The notes under the pieces were generated by a model. It had not been told where the DNA came from, searched no databases, and saw only the letters and a program-made list of their open reading frames with translations. Position numbers and translations under genes: made by a program. A stretch of DNA of 64,000 nucleotides from Saposhnikovia divaricata (Eukaryota; Streptophyta; Magnoliopsida; Apiales; Apiaceae), in assembly GCA_036435485.1 (NCBI GenBank), contig CM071600.1, positions 52,015,546 to 52,079,545 on the forward strand, read 5' to 3'. Of this stretch, positions 37,501 to 48,114 are shown in pieces (position 1 is the first letter of the stretch; every line of letters starts with the position of its first letter).

Positions 37501-37826
37501 TGACCAGTCAGAACAATGTCTCCATTTTTCATATTCAAGATTTTGCATCCCTTACTGTCAAAGATTGATTGGTAACCCTTATCACCCAGTTGACTTATGC
37601 TTAAAAGTGTGTGTTTCAAGCCTTCAACCAGTGCTACATTTTCTATGATGACATTCCCCAAAATAATTGAGCCATATCCCAGAGTTTCTCCTTTGTTGCC
37701 ATCTCCAAAGGATATTACTGGGCCAGCCTTCCTCTCAAACTTTGTAAGCAGGGACTTCTTTCCAGTCATATGTCCAGAGCATCCACTGTCCAAGATAATT
37801 GAATGCTTCTTTCCAATGCCCTGCAA
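34524..37826 (-). pseudogene. Copia pol: protease, integrase, RT, RNase H (one in-frame stop)
   Basis: Residues counted from 37826: aspartic protease LDSGCSGHMTG at 12-22; GAG-pre-integrase/HHCC zinc region with WNWHKKLSYLN and CDACQLGK (140-184); integrase catalytic D208 (HLDLF), D271 (RSDNGTEF) and E307 (IVERKN); Ser/Thr-rich linker 450-550; RT with MDVNSAFLNG (702-711), LYGLKQAPRAWY and YVDD (788-791); RNase H with YSDSDYAG, STAEAEYIA and CDNTSAI. All catalytic residues are present. One TAG at about 34788-34790 cuts the frame inside RNase H, and reading continues in the same frame to 34524. Pol is in a different frame from gag. Without the stop the enzyme would look complete, so this copy is recently dead. 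Confidence 0.9.
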
Positions 37827-37837
37827 ACAAAAAGTAG

Positions 37838-40122
37838 CTAGTTAGAATTTTTTAGGACCCAACTTTGATTGGATCCTTTCTTACTAACTTTTGAACCAAC
37901 AGGCTTTGAAGATTTTGCTTTTGATTTACCTGTTGCAGAGTCAACCTTAGACTTAGATTTCACAAACTGTTTGTGACTAGGAGTTTCAGATTTCAGAGAA
38001 TAATATTCATAATACAGTTCATGATATTCCTTACACATATAAATGGAATGAAGTAAACTACCACAATGATAACAGGGTTCTTGTGGTTGGTATTGAATTC
38101 TCTGAGTCTTGGGGAATCTGGACTCAGTTTTCCAAGAAGGTTTTTGATTGCAGTCTAGGGCCAAATGATTATGATTTCCACATTTATAGCATTTCTTCCT
38201 AGGTGCATCAGGTACATTCTTGTAATTATTCTCTTTGTTAATACCTTCTTTTCCATTCCTATTTCTTCTGATCTTGCTAGACTCTGAAATACTTTCTAGT
38301 CTCTGTTTCAACTGAGACTTAGATAGAAAACCTATGTTGACATTCTTAGGTTTTTCTAACACTCTTTCATCTGAACTGCTATTGTTAATTCTTTTGTGCA
38401 CAACTGGGGTACCTTTAGAATCAACAAATTTAACATGTTTAGGTTTAGAAACTATCTTCTTACCTTCAGACTTAGATGTGCTAGCTTCAGTTTTACTACC
38501 ATCACTGACAATAGCTACAATATCTTCTTGCCCAGCCTTATCAAAACCTAAACCATTAACTTTACCCAAAATTTGATTTTCAATGATTTCTTGAGTCTTT
38601 TTACCAGAATTGTTAATGGTTTTAATCACATCCCTCTCTTGCTCTAGTTCTTTTCTAACATAATCATAAGCCTCAAGAATAACACCATAATCATGCTTAG
38701 CTTTATCAGAACTTAACTTATATTCTTCCATTTGAATTAACTCAGATTCAAGAAAATTATTTCTACTAACTAATTCATCATTCTTAGCCTTGAGTTCATC
38801 TTTTTCACTAGCAAGAATTTTGAAATTAGTCATAAGATTCTTAAACTCAACATGAATAGATCTAATATCATCAGAATCTAAGCTATCAAATGAATCAAGA
38901 GAGTGAAGTGATACCTTAACAGAAGATGAAGAAGTTTTCTTTGGAGATCCAGGCTTGTCTGAAGCACTTGCCATCAATGCAATGTTGTCATAATCCAATT
39001 CATCTTCAGAATCACTGGAGTCTGCCCAATCCTTCTGTGTGACCATGAGTGCACTACCCTTTCCTGAATTCCTAGGCTTCTTACACTCACTAGCAAAGTG
39101 TCCAAGCTCACTGCAGTTAAAGCACTTGATCTTGGCTTTATCAAGCTTGATAATTGTACTCTTGCCTTTGTCATTCTTATTCTCCTCTTTCTTCTGAAAA
39201 GTACCTTTTCTAAATCTTCTCCTGTTGAATCTTCCTTTCTTGAAAGCTTTAGCAAACATAGCAAAGAGTTCTTGCATCTCTGATTTAGAATCATTATCTT
39301 CAGAGTCTATATCTTCAGTCTCTGACTCAGAACTTTCTTTGTTCTTCTTCTTCCTTAAGTCTCTTTCAGTAGATTCAGACTTTTCTTCTGGAAGCTTCTT
39401 TGATTCAGACTGAGCAGTGAGTGCAACAGTTTTCATCTTTCCTTCACTCCTGCTCTTTTTCTGCTGCCTGTCAAGTTCATAACTCTCAATTTTCCATAAA
39501 CTGCTTCTAATGATATCTCATCAAGATCATTAGCTTCCTCAATTGCAGATATCTTCTCATTGTAGAAATCAGGAAGAGCTTTCATGAACTTCGTATTCAT
39601 ATCCTCCAAGTCATAATATTTACCATGCATGGCCATCTCATTTATGAGTTTAGTAAACCTATCAAAGGTGTCAGTAAGTGACTCACCAGACTTGGATTCA
39701 AAGTACTCATACTGTTGTATGAGAAGTGTCCTCATATTCTTCCTGACAGGTTTTGTTCCTTCACAGTGAACCTTTAGATTGTCCCATATCTCCTTAGCAG
39801 TTTTACACGAGAGAACATAGTTAGTGAGAACAGAATCAAGGCTGTTGAATAGTATGTTTCTCACTTTAGCATCCTTAAGAACGTTCTCCTTTTCCTTATC
39901 TGTCCATTCAGATTTAGGCTTCTCTGCTGTATGTTGAACAACTTTTCCCTCGACAGTTGCTTGAGGAACAATCCTTATTGGAACAAAAGGCCCATCTCTG
40001 ATTCTGTCAAGATAATCAGGATCTGTTGCTTCCAAGTGATGTAACATCTTCACTTCCCATAGAGTATATTCGTTTATCTTGAGCATAGGGATCTTAGTAT
40101 TACCATCCTTGTAACCAGACAT
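37838..40122 (-). pseudogene. Copia gag (capsid plus three zinc knuckles; one frameshift)
   Basis: ATG 40122 opens a 229-codon frame with DUF4219/UBN2-type Copia gag features (LHHLEATDPDYLDRI, ESLTDTFDRFTKLINEM). A single-base frame change near 39485 moves into the second frame, open from 39436 to 37838. That frame has a Lys/Glu-rich segment and three CX2CX4HX4C knuckles at its residues 105-118, 416-429 and 455-468. A long coiled coil lies between the first and second (about 190-280). Usual Copia gags have one knuckle, so three is unusual. The ORF stops at 37838 just before pol, in a different frame. Gag would build the particle and bind the RNA. Confidence 0.85.
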
Positions 40123-40157
40123 GATTGTAGATCTTTATGATTATTCGAAATCAACCT

Positions 40158-40169
40158 GCTCTGATACCA
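40158..40169 (-). other. Copia primer-binding site (initiator Met tRNA)
   Basis: GCTCTGATACCA on the + strand is TGGTATCAGAGC on the sense strand, next to the 5' LTR (40172-40955). Confidence 0.92.
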
Positions 40170-40171
40170 AT

Positions 40172-40955
40172 TGTTAACTCGAATAACTTGTAGAAGGGGG
40201 GTTGAATACAAGTTATATAATCGTGTCTGATTTTTGCTTGATTATATGAACAAGAATAAATGAATGAATCAAACTTTGGTTGTATTAAAATAATCAAATA
40301 CAAACTCTACCAAAGGTGTACAATACCTTTAGCAGCTGCTGACAATATAAATCTCTCTCTCTGTTTGTTTCGAACTCTCAAATACAAATCTTACGAACTC
40401 ACTTGTTCATTCACGCACGAACTCTGTTTACAATGATATAGAGAGAGTATTTATAATGCTACCTATCAACTAATAACAGAATTATAATCTATCTATGACA
40501 ATGTTCTGCCGTCCAGTTGATAGTTTCCATCAATAGAGAATTCGTTTCCTTCACGATATCTTCTTGCTTGTTTTCCAAAACAAAGATCCTGTTTTATAGC
40601 ACTTGCCAGTTTCTGTAGCATCCATAATGACATCATCAGTAACACGACTGACATCATCAGTAACATGACTGATATCAGGATTTCCCATTGCATCAGGATC
40701 TGATTATTCCATCAGTATTTGATCAGGATCTGATTTATTGTATCAGGATCTGCTCCTCTATTCCTGACATGTAGTCCCCGATACACTGTTCCTGACATGT
40801 AGTCTCTGATGCACTGTTCCTGACTAAATTCTACAGATTACTGTTTAACACATATATCCTATACAAAGTGCTAAATCCTTTATAAGATCAGGATATACAA
40901 GAAGTATTAGAAAAATTCTATTCTTAACATCACAACTTATGAATTATTCCTAACA
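40172..40955 (-). repeat. Copia 5' LTR (right copy, 784 bp)
   Basis: Same length as the left LTR, about 98% identical by eye, flanked by GTAGT (40956-40960). Confidence 0.95.
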
Positions 40956-41523
40956 GTAGTCATGCCCGTTTGCCCCCCCAGGAAGGCATAACCACCTTGG
41001 TAGGATCGATACGTCTCGCCACTTGGCAAACTTAGCAATCTTTGGCCCAGAAAGAAGAAGAACCATTCGTCATGGTTCTCTTTATTGTTATAATTAGTTT
41101 GAGCCCAATCGGCCCTGTTATTCCGCCGAGCGATGGTATAAAAACCATGACTCTTTGGATTCCGCCTGAAGTCATAATGGTGCCAGAATAAAGACGTCCG
41201 GGGATGGATCTTTAGAGCCAGACAGCGGGCCTGAAAAATGTTGATGTGGAAGAAGCTGTTCGGATCCAGCTGACCGAGGGCGATGCCCATATCCTTCAGC
41301 AGATGCTTCATAATTGGTAGCATGGGCACCCGAAAGCTGCTTCAGAAATACCCGTAGCAACACCTCCACGGGTTTCTAGGACTGGAGGGTTATGGTGGAT
41401 GCGATCTCTCCTATCGAGCTTGTCTTCGATCAATTTAGACCGAAGATTTGCAATAGAATAAAGGGTGACGTCGCTAAAAGGGGAGATGTCCGTAGGACCA
41501 GCACCCTCAGTTGATTGATCCAT

Positions 41524-42364
41524 GTCCCTGTGTTCGAAAATGAAGCGACATTAGCCTTGTACTCGAAAAGACGAAGAAAGAAAAAAGAAAAGGCCGAGTA
41601 CAGTGGGCCAGGACCGGTCAGGAACATCCTAATGTTAAAGGCGAAGCAAGGAAAAACTAAAAACTACAGGAAGTCAAGGATTGAGATCACCCGAAGGGCG
41701 TTTATATGGTTTGAAGATCTCGAAGGATGTTCATACCAATAAAATCCCAGGCAGTTCCAGAATCCTAGGCAAGAGGTCCAAAAGTCTAAGACTATCATAA
41801 ATAACTCCATCCAACAGTATAAACATTCTACCCAGGGATCAAACACAATCCAAAACCCTTTTGACCTATATACACATACACATAAACATACACAGATACG
41901 TAGTGGAAGTGTGTGTGGCAGGCAGAATATAAAAGAAACAATGACAACTTCGAAAGGCAATAAAACATGCTGAAAGTACATAAATCACTGAGAAAGAGGA
42001 AGAATACTTACAGTTTTGAAGATAAACGGAGAGAGGGATTGGAGGACTGGGAGTTCCCTAGTGCGAAATTCTAGCCCCTATCGTGGATGACTGCGTGAAA
42101 ATGGAAAATGAAGAGGTTTTTGAGTTGAAATAAGAGGGCACGACATTTGGACAAGAGTCTTTTCGAATTCGACGGTCATGATCGAAGCACGGATCTTGAG
42201 GTAAATAGCTGTCAGCAATAAAGGGACGCGACTTTCCATGTGTCGTAACTCTATCATTCATTGTCGTAGTTATTCGAAGCGCTAATCCCGAAGAACTATA
42301 CCGAAAATTGGCCAAGACTTTGGTCTTTGTCCTGAGAGTATACTCTAAACGAAGCCCAGGGACA
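41524..42364 (-). promoter_or_regulatory. 5' region of the Tat-1 antisense gene (promoter and possible leader intron)
   Basis: Upstream of the ATG at 41523 on the minus strand lie a TATAAA (41706-41701), a strong GTAAGT donor at 42011-42006 and a CAG acceptor 4 bases before the ATG (41530-41528). One reading is a 484-bp leader intron with the start beyond 42012; the other is a start near the TATA at 41706. The second Tat element has a similar leader intron, which favours the first reading. Confidence 0.4.
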
Positions 42365-42758
42365 TGTTAGAAGACCATCCCATTAGTTGGGCCAGGATGA
42401 AGGCCTAGCACCGAAAGCCCAGCAGAAGGGAAGCTCGATAGGATCCGGCCCATTCAGGAGCAACAGTCAAATCAGTTAGGGGTTTCCTGGAACGTGGGGA
42501 CACGATCACCCACTCTCACCACCATCCGCTTAACCGCCCACGAAGGAAAGACATGTACATATTGGCCAGGTTTGGATAATGGAGGATAGTTAATCACAAT
42601 TTACACAACACACAAACTCTCTACGCTCTCTTACCCTTACAAAAAAAATCAGTTAACTTATTCTTATACCGGAGGTGAATCGAGGCGCCAATCCTTCGCA
42701 TTCTTTTCTATTTGCAGGTGTGATCGAAGGGCTGTCTGACAAAAAACTGGTTCTAATA
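42365..42758 (+). repeat. Tat-1 3' LTR
   Basis: TGTTAGAAG...TTCTAATA. The terminal CA has mutated to TA. It is followed by the GTGAG duplication at 42759-42763. Confidence 0.9.
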
Positions 42759-42763
42759 GTGAG

Positions 42764-43121
42764 TGTAAATATAATATCAATGAGCGGTATAATACTGTCT
42801 TCTATATCATAAGTTTGCAATTGGAATTTTTTCTATCATATAAATTATTGGGATTGGAATTTAATCATTAGTAAGAGATTTTCCTGTGATTTTGTAGGTA
42901 TTGCACTAGTTTGCTCGGAAGATAGTATTGGTTCATTAATGTGCGTGGGATATTGATGACGTGCTATAAAATAGTAGTTATTAATCTATATGTAGGGTAC
43001 TTTATTAACAATAATTTATATTGTATAAAATTATGTATCTTTTTATTTTACCATATATTAGCCTGAAATATGTATAATTTGTTCCGCTTACCGGATTTTA
43101 TTTGTCCCATTACAAATGTTT
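42764..43121. other. Spacer between the two Tat elements, no gene seen
   Basis: AT-rich host sequence that continues what stood at 22087 before the Tat-1 insertion. No ORF or repeat of note. Confidence 0.6.
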
Positions 43122-43874
43122 TGTTATAGGGAGAATTTGGTATAACAATATTTTGGAGGTTTGCTGGATTAACGGAGCAAAATACGGATATTTTACTAAA
43201 GACGTGAAGAACAAGGCTTAGGGTTTTGTTGTTTAGGTGTGGCTGATCTTGTATGGTGTTTTCAGGATTAACTGTTTCTCATCCATAACAAGAGGCCTAC
43301 GTATCCTATTTATAGGAAATCAAGCCGTACGTAGTTCTTAGGGAGCAAGTTACCTAGATGGGCTAGGGTTTTAGGAGATAAGTCATGGCCCAAGTCCACT
43401 CACTTTAGGGCTGACGTGTAAATAATCCATCAATTCTGCTCATGACCCATGGTCCAATAAAGGTTACCTATGGCTAATCATGATGTTAGAATCGTAAGGC
43501 CCCTTTAGCGAGGCTAATGGAGAGCTCACAAGGACCTCGCATGCGACCCCGCTGGGCTTAGTCATGCGATGCAGACCCAAGTGTAGAAATACTCATGCGA
43601 CCTCGCTGGGCTTAGCTATGAGCCTTCATGCTAATAATATGTTGGGCCACGCTGGACCTTAATAAAGAGCAAGGATGATGCAACCCCTCGCTGGAAGTCA
43701 TATGCGAGGAGATCCCATTCTAGGGATCGCTCTCCTCTTGTAAACAGAAATAATAACCTTAAGAATATGTTGGGTCGGTCCCTGCTGGTGGGCTTCGATG
43801 ACCTAATTATCCTCTTTGGGCCTACTATGGCTCAGTGGTCCTATTTCAGATTGATGCCAGATTTGGGCATAACA
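43122..43874 (-). repeat. Tat-2 3' LTR (left copy)
   Basis: 753 bp, TGTTATAGGG...GGCATAACA. Followed by the polypurine tract complement ACTACCCCCGAG (43875-43886). Confidence 0.92.
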
Positions 43875-44108
43875 ACTACCCCCGAGTCCATATTACCATT
43901 GAAAATGCGATGTGGAATCAATTATATATCGTGGAATCACAGCGAGGCGAGGCCTGGGATCGTTGTAAGTGTAAACGTCAAACACAATGGGATCGCGTTG
44001 AGATATTTGGAATTTGAAGAGTTGTGACAACTGTCACATCTTGAGATCTGCGTCCGACCATTAGGATCATGACACGTGTCTCAAACCCTTTCTCTCTCTC
44101 ATGATGCC

Positions 44109-44116
44109 TATATAAA
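44109..44116 (+). promoter_or_regulatory. TATA box of the Tat-2 antisense gene
   Basis: TATATAAA is followed by ACCCACA, an AT-rich leader, a GTAAGT donor at 44263 and the TTTTCAG acceptor at 44613-44619 directly before the ATG at 44620. The arrangement is a good plant core promoter with a 357-bp leader intron. Confidence 0.65.
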
Positions 44117-44262
44117 CCCACATTTTTAATCATTTGTCACTTCCCTTTTTAACAAGATAACGAATTGCTGTCAGTTTGCTCCCAGATCAAATGCAAGATT
44201 TTTCAAGCTTCTTCACTAGCGACCTCAACTTTTTCAGATTTCTTCAAATTCTTCAAGAAAAA

Positions 44263-44619
44263 GTAAGTCTTCAATCTTCATTGATATTTAAATTATTGTC
44301 CTTCACTTTTAATCCATGTTTAGATGTATTTAATTGTATGCGATGCGATCCCATATGACTGGGATCACACACTGTCAATTTCACACTGCGATCCTGTCCT
44401 CGCAAAGCTAAGAGCGCGATCCCCCTTTTAGGAACATAGATGCGATTCCAAATTAACTAGGAATGTGATCCCCTCTTTCATTTAGGACCGCGATCCCCCG
44501 TTATTCCTCGCGAGTGATGTGAGAACACTTAGAGCCTTTCTGTTTATTTGTTCTTTTCTTTCTATTCTCCCTTTGACTTTCTATAAGCGTACACACTTAT
44601 CTTTCGACATTGTTTTCAG
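44263..44619 (+). other. Probable leader (5' UTR) intron of the Tat-2 antisense gene
   Basis: GTAAGT at 44263 and TTTTCAG ending at 44619 bracket 357 bp of T-rich sequence. The first ATG follows immediately at 44620. No transcript evidence. Confidence 0.55.
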
Positions 44620-47287
44620 ATGTCGCATGACGATAGCTCAAGGACGCCTTCCCCAATCCATAATGTTCAAATCAGCGTGGAGGCAGCTGCTAATATTTCT
44701 AAAGCTGCGAGCACAATCGATAGTTCATTTAAGCTATACCTTGACCCTTTATGGTCAAATGAAGAGTACACTAGAGAGATGCCTTTGCACACATGGCGAT
44801 CAAAACACCCTTCAGGATTGCAAAGCCATTCTTCAGAGGTCCCCCCTGCCCAAAAAGATCCTCAAGAGCATGTTAGAGATGTTGAAAGAGAAGTAAAGAC
44901 CCTTCTAATGAGGGGAGAAGAAATGATGGATAAAGGGAAGCAAATCCTCTCCAAACTTCCTCCTTCACGCTGAACATCTCCAATTCACTTATCCAGCGAC
45001 TCTCCAGTGGACTCGCTTGGCGAGGCATATTACGAACTTGAGGGAGGTGGAGACAACGAGGCAAACTCCGATGATACCGATTATGAGGAGCCCTCATTCG
45101 CAGATGGGGACCTTGACGAAGTGTCTAAGGTTATAAATTTTGAGGACTATACATATATTCCATAGGCGTCATCCACACCTTATAGGCCAACCCCGCAGCC
45201 CGAGCTAGAGGGCATTATTTATGTTGGAGGACCTGCTCCTGAAGATATCGAGGAGGGGTCGAATGTGAAGCCTAGGCAACCTCACATCTTGGATTATCGA
45301 GTCCACAACCTTAACCGTAAAGACGATAAGCGAGGGGGTTGACAAATTTAGGCCAGAAGGCAAAATAATTCTTCCCAAGCCTGAAATGCGATGCTATCGC
45401 TTTAACCATGAGGCCAATGGATGCAGGGTACCCAGAATGGTTTTGACAGTTCCCTTGATGAAAATAGGCATCTCATCCCCTCTTCATCCATTTATCAGAT
45501 ATGTCTGTATGACCTACAACCTGGCCCCTATTCAGATAAGCATAAATCTGTATGACCTACAACCTGGCCCCTATTCAGATAAGCATAAATGGATACAGAT
45601 CTATGATCGATCTCTACATCCTTTATTACAACTTAGGATATCCCCCGCTGGATGCAAGGACTATGGGCTATTACCTTCAACTGAAACGATGTAGAGCCAA
45701 AGACTTTGGCTACGTTTATTTTTCTGTTTGGCCTGAGTTCAACAAGAAAGGCCTCCTTCTTGGTAGCATAAGTAACGCAGGGTCATGGAAAGAGCCTTTC
45801 TTCTATGTCCACGAGGTCCCTCGGATCAAAACTTCTTTCAACTATCTCCCTGGTGAGCCATCGTTCTTAATATCCATACTTTCTCCTCTTTTTTTATATC
45901 CTTTCGAATTAATCCAACTCCTATGGGATCGCAGTGGGTCAAGTTCGCACCGTCCTCAAGGGTGAGGAAAAGAAACGAGCTGATGACGTCCTCAAGAAGT
46001 CTCATCCTGAAGATAGGAATATTAAAACTCTACTATCTTTAGAGAATCTAATTGAGTGTGGGTTCCTCCGAGAAGGAGTCGGGATATCCCCTGAGGCTGG
46101 GCCTTCTAATGCGAAGCGGGCTTCGCTAAAAAGAAAAACAAGAAAAGAAGCTTCGTCTTCTTATGTCGAGATTACTGATGAGGATACATTTTTTTTGTGC
46201 GATGCGACCTAGAACCTCGCATCGCTTCTTTAGCACCATCCTTTATATGCATTATCCATCCATGTGTTTTGACTTCGCATTTTTATTATTGCACTTCGTT
46301 GGATGTCATCATTAACTGTCTTTTATCAATCCTTTTCAGGTATGTCTACACGAAGTGGAAAAGGTACCCTTCCTCCCTTTCTCCAGAACGCAGGAAAGAA
46401 AGTAGAGACCGCGTCTACGGTTCAATCCTTGAAAGTGCCCCCAACTGTGCCAAAGGCAACACCGTCTTCTTCCAAAGTTATTGGCGATCCTTCGACCAAT
46501 GTCATTTCTGAGGAGCGAACCCGGGATTCTCCTGAACAAAGTCCTCTAAAACGAGCCAAAAAAGATAGAAGAAAGGATGGGCCACCCCAGCCGACTTCCC
46601 AAGCCGTTGTTACAGCGACAGCATCCCAGCACCTGTTTGCTTTGTTGGGGAGTAAGTACTCTGGGGAAGCCGAAGCTACTGGATGGTGGAAAGCGGAACC
46701 GAAGGAAAATTCTAATGCTTTAACCAGGTGTTTAGCCGAAGCCTTCATTCGTCAGGCTGCTCATACTAAGAACTTCAAACAACTTTCTCCAATGAATGCT
46801 CAGCTTGACAAGAGGGTCAAAGTTCTTGAGTTTCAGAAAGAGGAGGACAAACGATCCTTGGCAGAGACATACAAAAAGAATTTACGGATGGATCCTTGGA
46901 ACTGAGCTAAAGAACACCAAGAAAGAGAGGAACGATTTTGAGAAGCAGCTGAACGAAGCGAAGAAGTCAGCAGAGGACACCGCCAAAAAGAATGAAGAAG
47001 TGATCGCGAAGCTGAAAGGCGAGCTAGAAACTGTTAAACTGGAGCTGGGTTCTGCCGAGGAGGTCTTTTTTGCCAAAGGTCGGGTGGTATTCATGAAGGA
47101 ATTCATTAGGAAAATTCCTGATTTCGACTGGGACCGCCTTGGACCTGGCAACGCTGACTTTGCTGAGACCCTCAAGAAAGAGATTGCGGATGAGGTTGTT
47201 GATGAGGCTAGATTAGCAGAAGAGGCAAGGCTGGCGGAAGCTGCTAGAGAGGCCGAGAAGGCTAACCAGAATGAAGCTGCCTTATGA
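44620..47287 (+). pseudogene. Opposite-strand, intron-containing gene of Tat-2 (Transposase_28-like, decayed)
   Basis: ATG 44620 (MSHDDSSRTPSP) opens 117 codons to a TGA at 44973; reading resumes in other frames. The conserved core is at 45386-45850: PLHPFIRYVC, DLYILYYNLGYPP, FGYVYFSVWPEFNKKG. A 43-bp tandem duplication (45505-45590) shifts its frame. A GT at 45853 and an AG at 45933-45934 mark a likely short intron, and a TTTTCAG before 46340 another. The last part (46340-47287) is Ser/Lys-rich, then a long coiled coil (EKQLNEAKKSAEDT) ending in Ala/Glu repeats (ARLAEEARLAEAA). A frameshift lies near 46890. It shares layout with the Tat-1 antisense gene: leader intron, core domain, basic middle, coiled-coil end. 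It no longer encodes one continuous protein. Function is unknown. Confidence 0.7.
45505..45590. repeat. 43-bp tandem duplication
   Basis: CTGTATGACCTACAACCTGG and the next 23 bases (45505-45547) are repeated without a gap at 45548-45590. As 43 is not a multiple of three, it shifts the frame of the antisense gene. Confidence 0.95.
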
Positions 47288-48114
47288 TTCTCTTGTATTT
47301 TAATGATGTTTTGACGAACTGGATTCAAACTAGGGACGTAGGCACCCTTAGATGCTTCACAAGTTGTATTGTTTTGGTAACTTTCAAATAAGCTGGGATC
47401 GCATAGCGACCTTGTAACTGTGACTTGTCATTTAATGCTTTAAGTTCTTTATTCTGATACCTTGCATTTGAATTTATTTTCCTTTTATCTTTGCATATCT
47501 TCAAGTAGTTTGGCTTCGTAGGTGCTAGGCCTTCTTTAATTTTTCTTTGATTCTTACATGTCAAAATGTGAAGTAGATTGTCTTCGTAAATATGAAGTCA
47601 TTTTATATGTCTCTTTTAGTAGCTTTATACTTTGTTGAATTGCGCCAAGATGCGATCCTTTCTTTGGGTCGCAACAAGCGATACCTTCTTCGCTCTAGTA
47701 ACGTCAAGTCGCTGTTGAGATCCCAACACTAAGATCGTAACTTGCAAAGATCAGGTCAATTGTAGTTTTATTCCATGTAGTTGATATGCTTCATTCTAAA
47801 ATGCTTTTTTAAGGACACTCCCTCAGATCATAGTGCGAGCTGCTACTGGTTCGCATCGCCTTCGACCCGAGGAGGGTTCGGCCTCGCATACACTATGCTG
47901 GCCTAATCCTGAAAATGTTTAAAATGCTACCAAAATAATAAAAACAAAAATGTAGAATCTGGAAAACAAACTCATATTTAATCAAAAGGGGGCGAAGCCC
48001 AACAGTCATTACATCATAAAGGGGAGGTGTCTATATGATCTCTACCCCCCAGTACTTTGTATGAATTTATTCATACTAAGTAATAATAGATAGAAACTAC
48101 CAGGGGCGATGCCT
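47288..48114. other. Spacer between the convergent antisense gene and pol of Tat-2
   Basis: No supportable gene. It probably holds both 3' untranslated regions. Several GCGATC and TCGCAT phrases recur, as in the rest of this element. Confidence 0.6.

Larger units (their letters stand above)
29658..40955 (-). mobile_element. Nested Copia retrotransposon, SIRE/Maximus-like (11.3 kb, minus strand)
   Basis: Two 784-bp LTRs (29658-30441, 40172-40955) differ at roughly 15 positions by eye (about 2%). There is a perfect GTAGT duplication. The initiator-Met primer site sits beside the right LTR (minus-strand TGGTATCAGAGC, 40169-40158) and the polypurine tract beside the left LTR. The order gag, protease, integrase, RT, RNase H is Copia. 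A large extra ORF follows pol, as in SIRE/Maximus elements. Damage is light in pol (one stop in RNase H) but heavier in the extra ORF. An additional intact ORF with a TATA box runs on the opposite strand (33676-33966). It inserted into exon 1 of the Tat-1 antisense gene. Confidence 0.95.
28496..41523 (-). pseudogene. Opposite-strand, intron-containing gene of Tat-1 (Transposase_28-like), split by the nested Copia
   Basis: Read on the minus strand. ATG 41523 starts MDQSTEGAGPTD. After a frame change near 41320 the protein continues with LPIMKHLLKDMG, FHINIFQARC, LFWHHYDFRRNP, resembling the Transposase_28 'putative gypsy type transposon' family. The frame reaches 40956, is cut by the Copia (29658-40955), and resumes at 29657 in the same sense. 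Probable introns of about 105 bp (29567-29463) and 103 bp (29070-28968) have GT-AG ends. The last exon (28967-28496) codes for a long coiled coil (VEEDLRTSATELERV) and an acidic tail (SSGEDESLFDY). Exon 2 has an in-frame stop, and the phase does not match across the second intron, so the gene is decayed or the splice model is off by one. A 5' UTR intron is also possible (GTAAGT at 42011 on the minus strand, CAG just before the ATG). Opposite-strand ORFs are known in Tat elements; their role is unknown. Confidence 0.7.
22093..42758 (+). mobile_element. Tat-1: Tat-lineage Gypsy retrotransposon, with a Copia element nested inside
   Basis: LTRs at 22093-22482 (390 bp) and 42365-42758 (394 bp) are about 90% identical by eye. 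Both are flanked by GTGAG (22088-22092 and 42759-42763). The order gag, protease, RT, RNase H, integrase on the + strand is Gypsy. The sequence after the 5' LTR, TTTGGAATAGTCTATGGG, resembles the Tat-type primer region. The presence of an opposite-strand gene after pol also fits Tat elements such as Grande. Excluding the nested Copia (29658-40955) it is about 9.4 kb. All reading frames carry stops, so it is dead. It is the oldest dated insertion in the window. Confidence 0.88.

Noticed and set aside
37821..37884. Possible 64-bp intron at the Copia gag-pol junction (GTAAGA donor, CTAAC branch-like site, TTTGTTTGCAG acceptor on the minus strand)
   Set aside because: Removing it does not bring gag into the pol frame, and 64 bp is short for a plant intron. 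A frameshift mutation or another expression mechanism is as likely.
46882..47328. 148-codon minus-strand ORF opposite the Tat-2 antisense gene
   Set aside because: Low-complexity Ser/Ala shadow of the Glu/Lys/Ala coiled-coil on the other strand.
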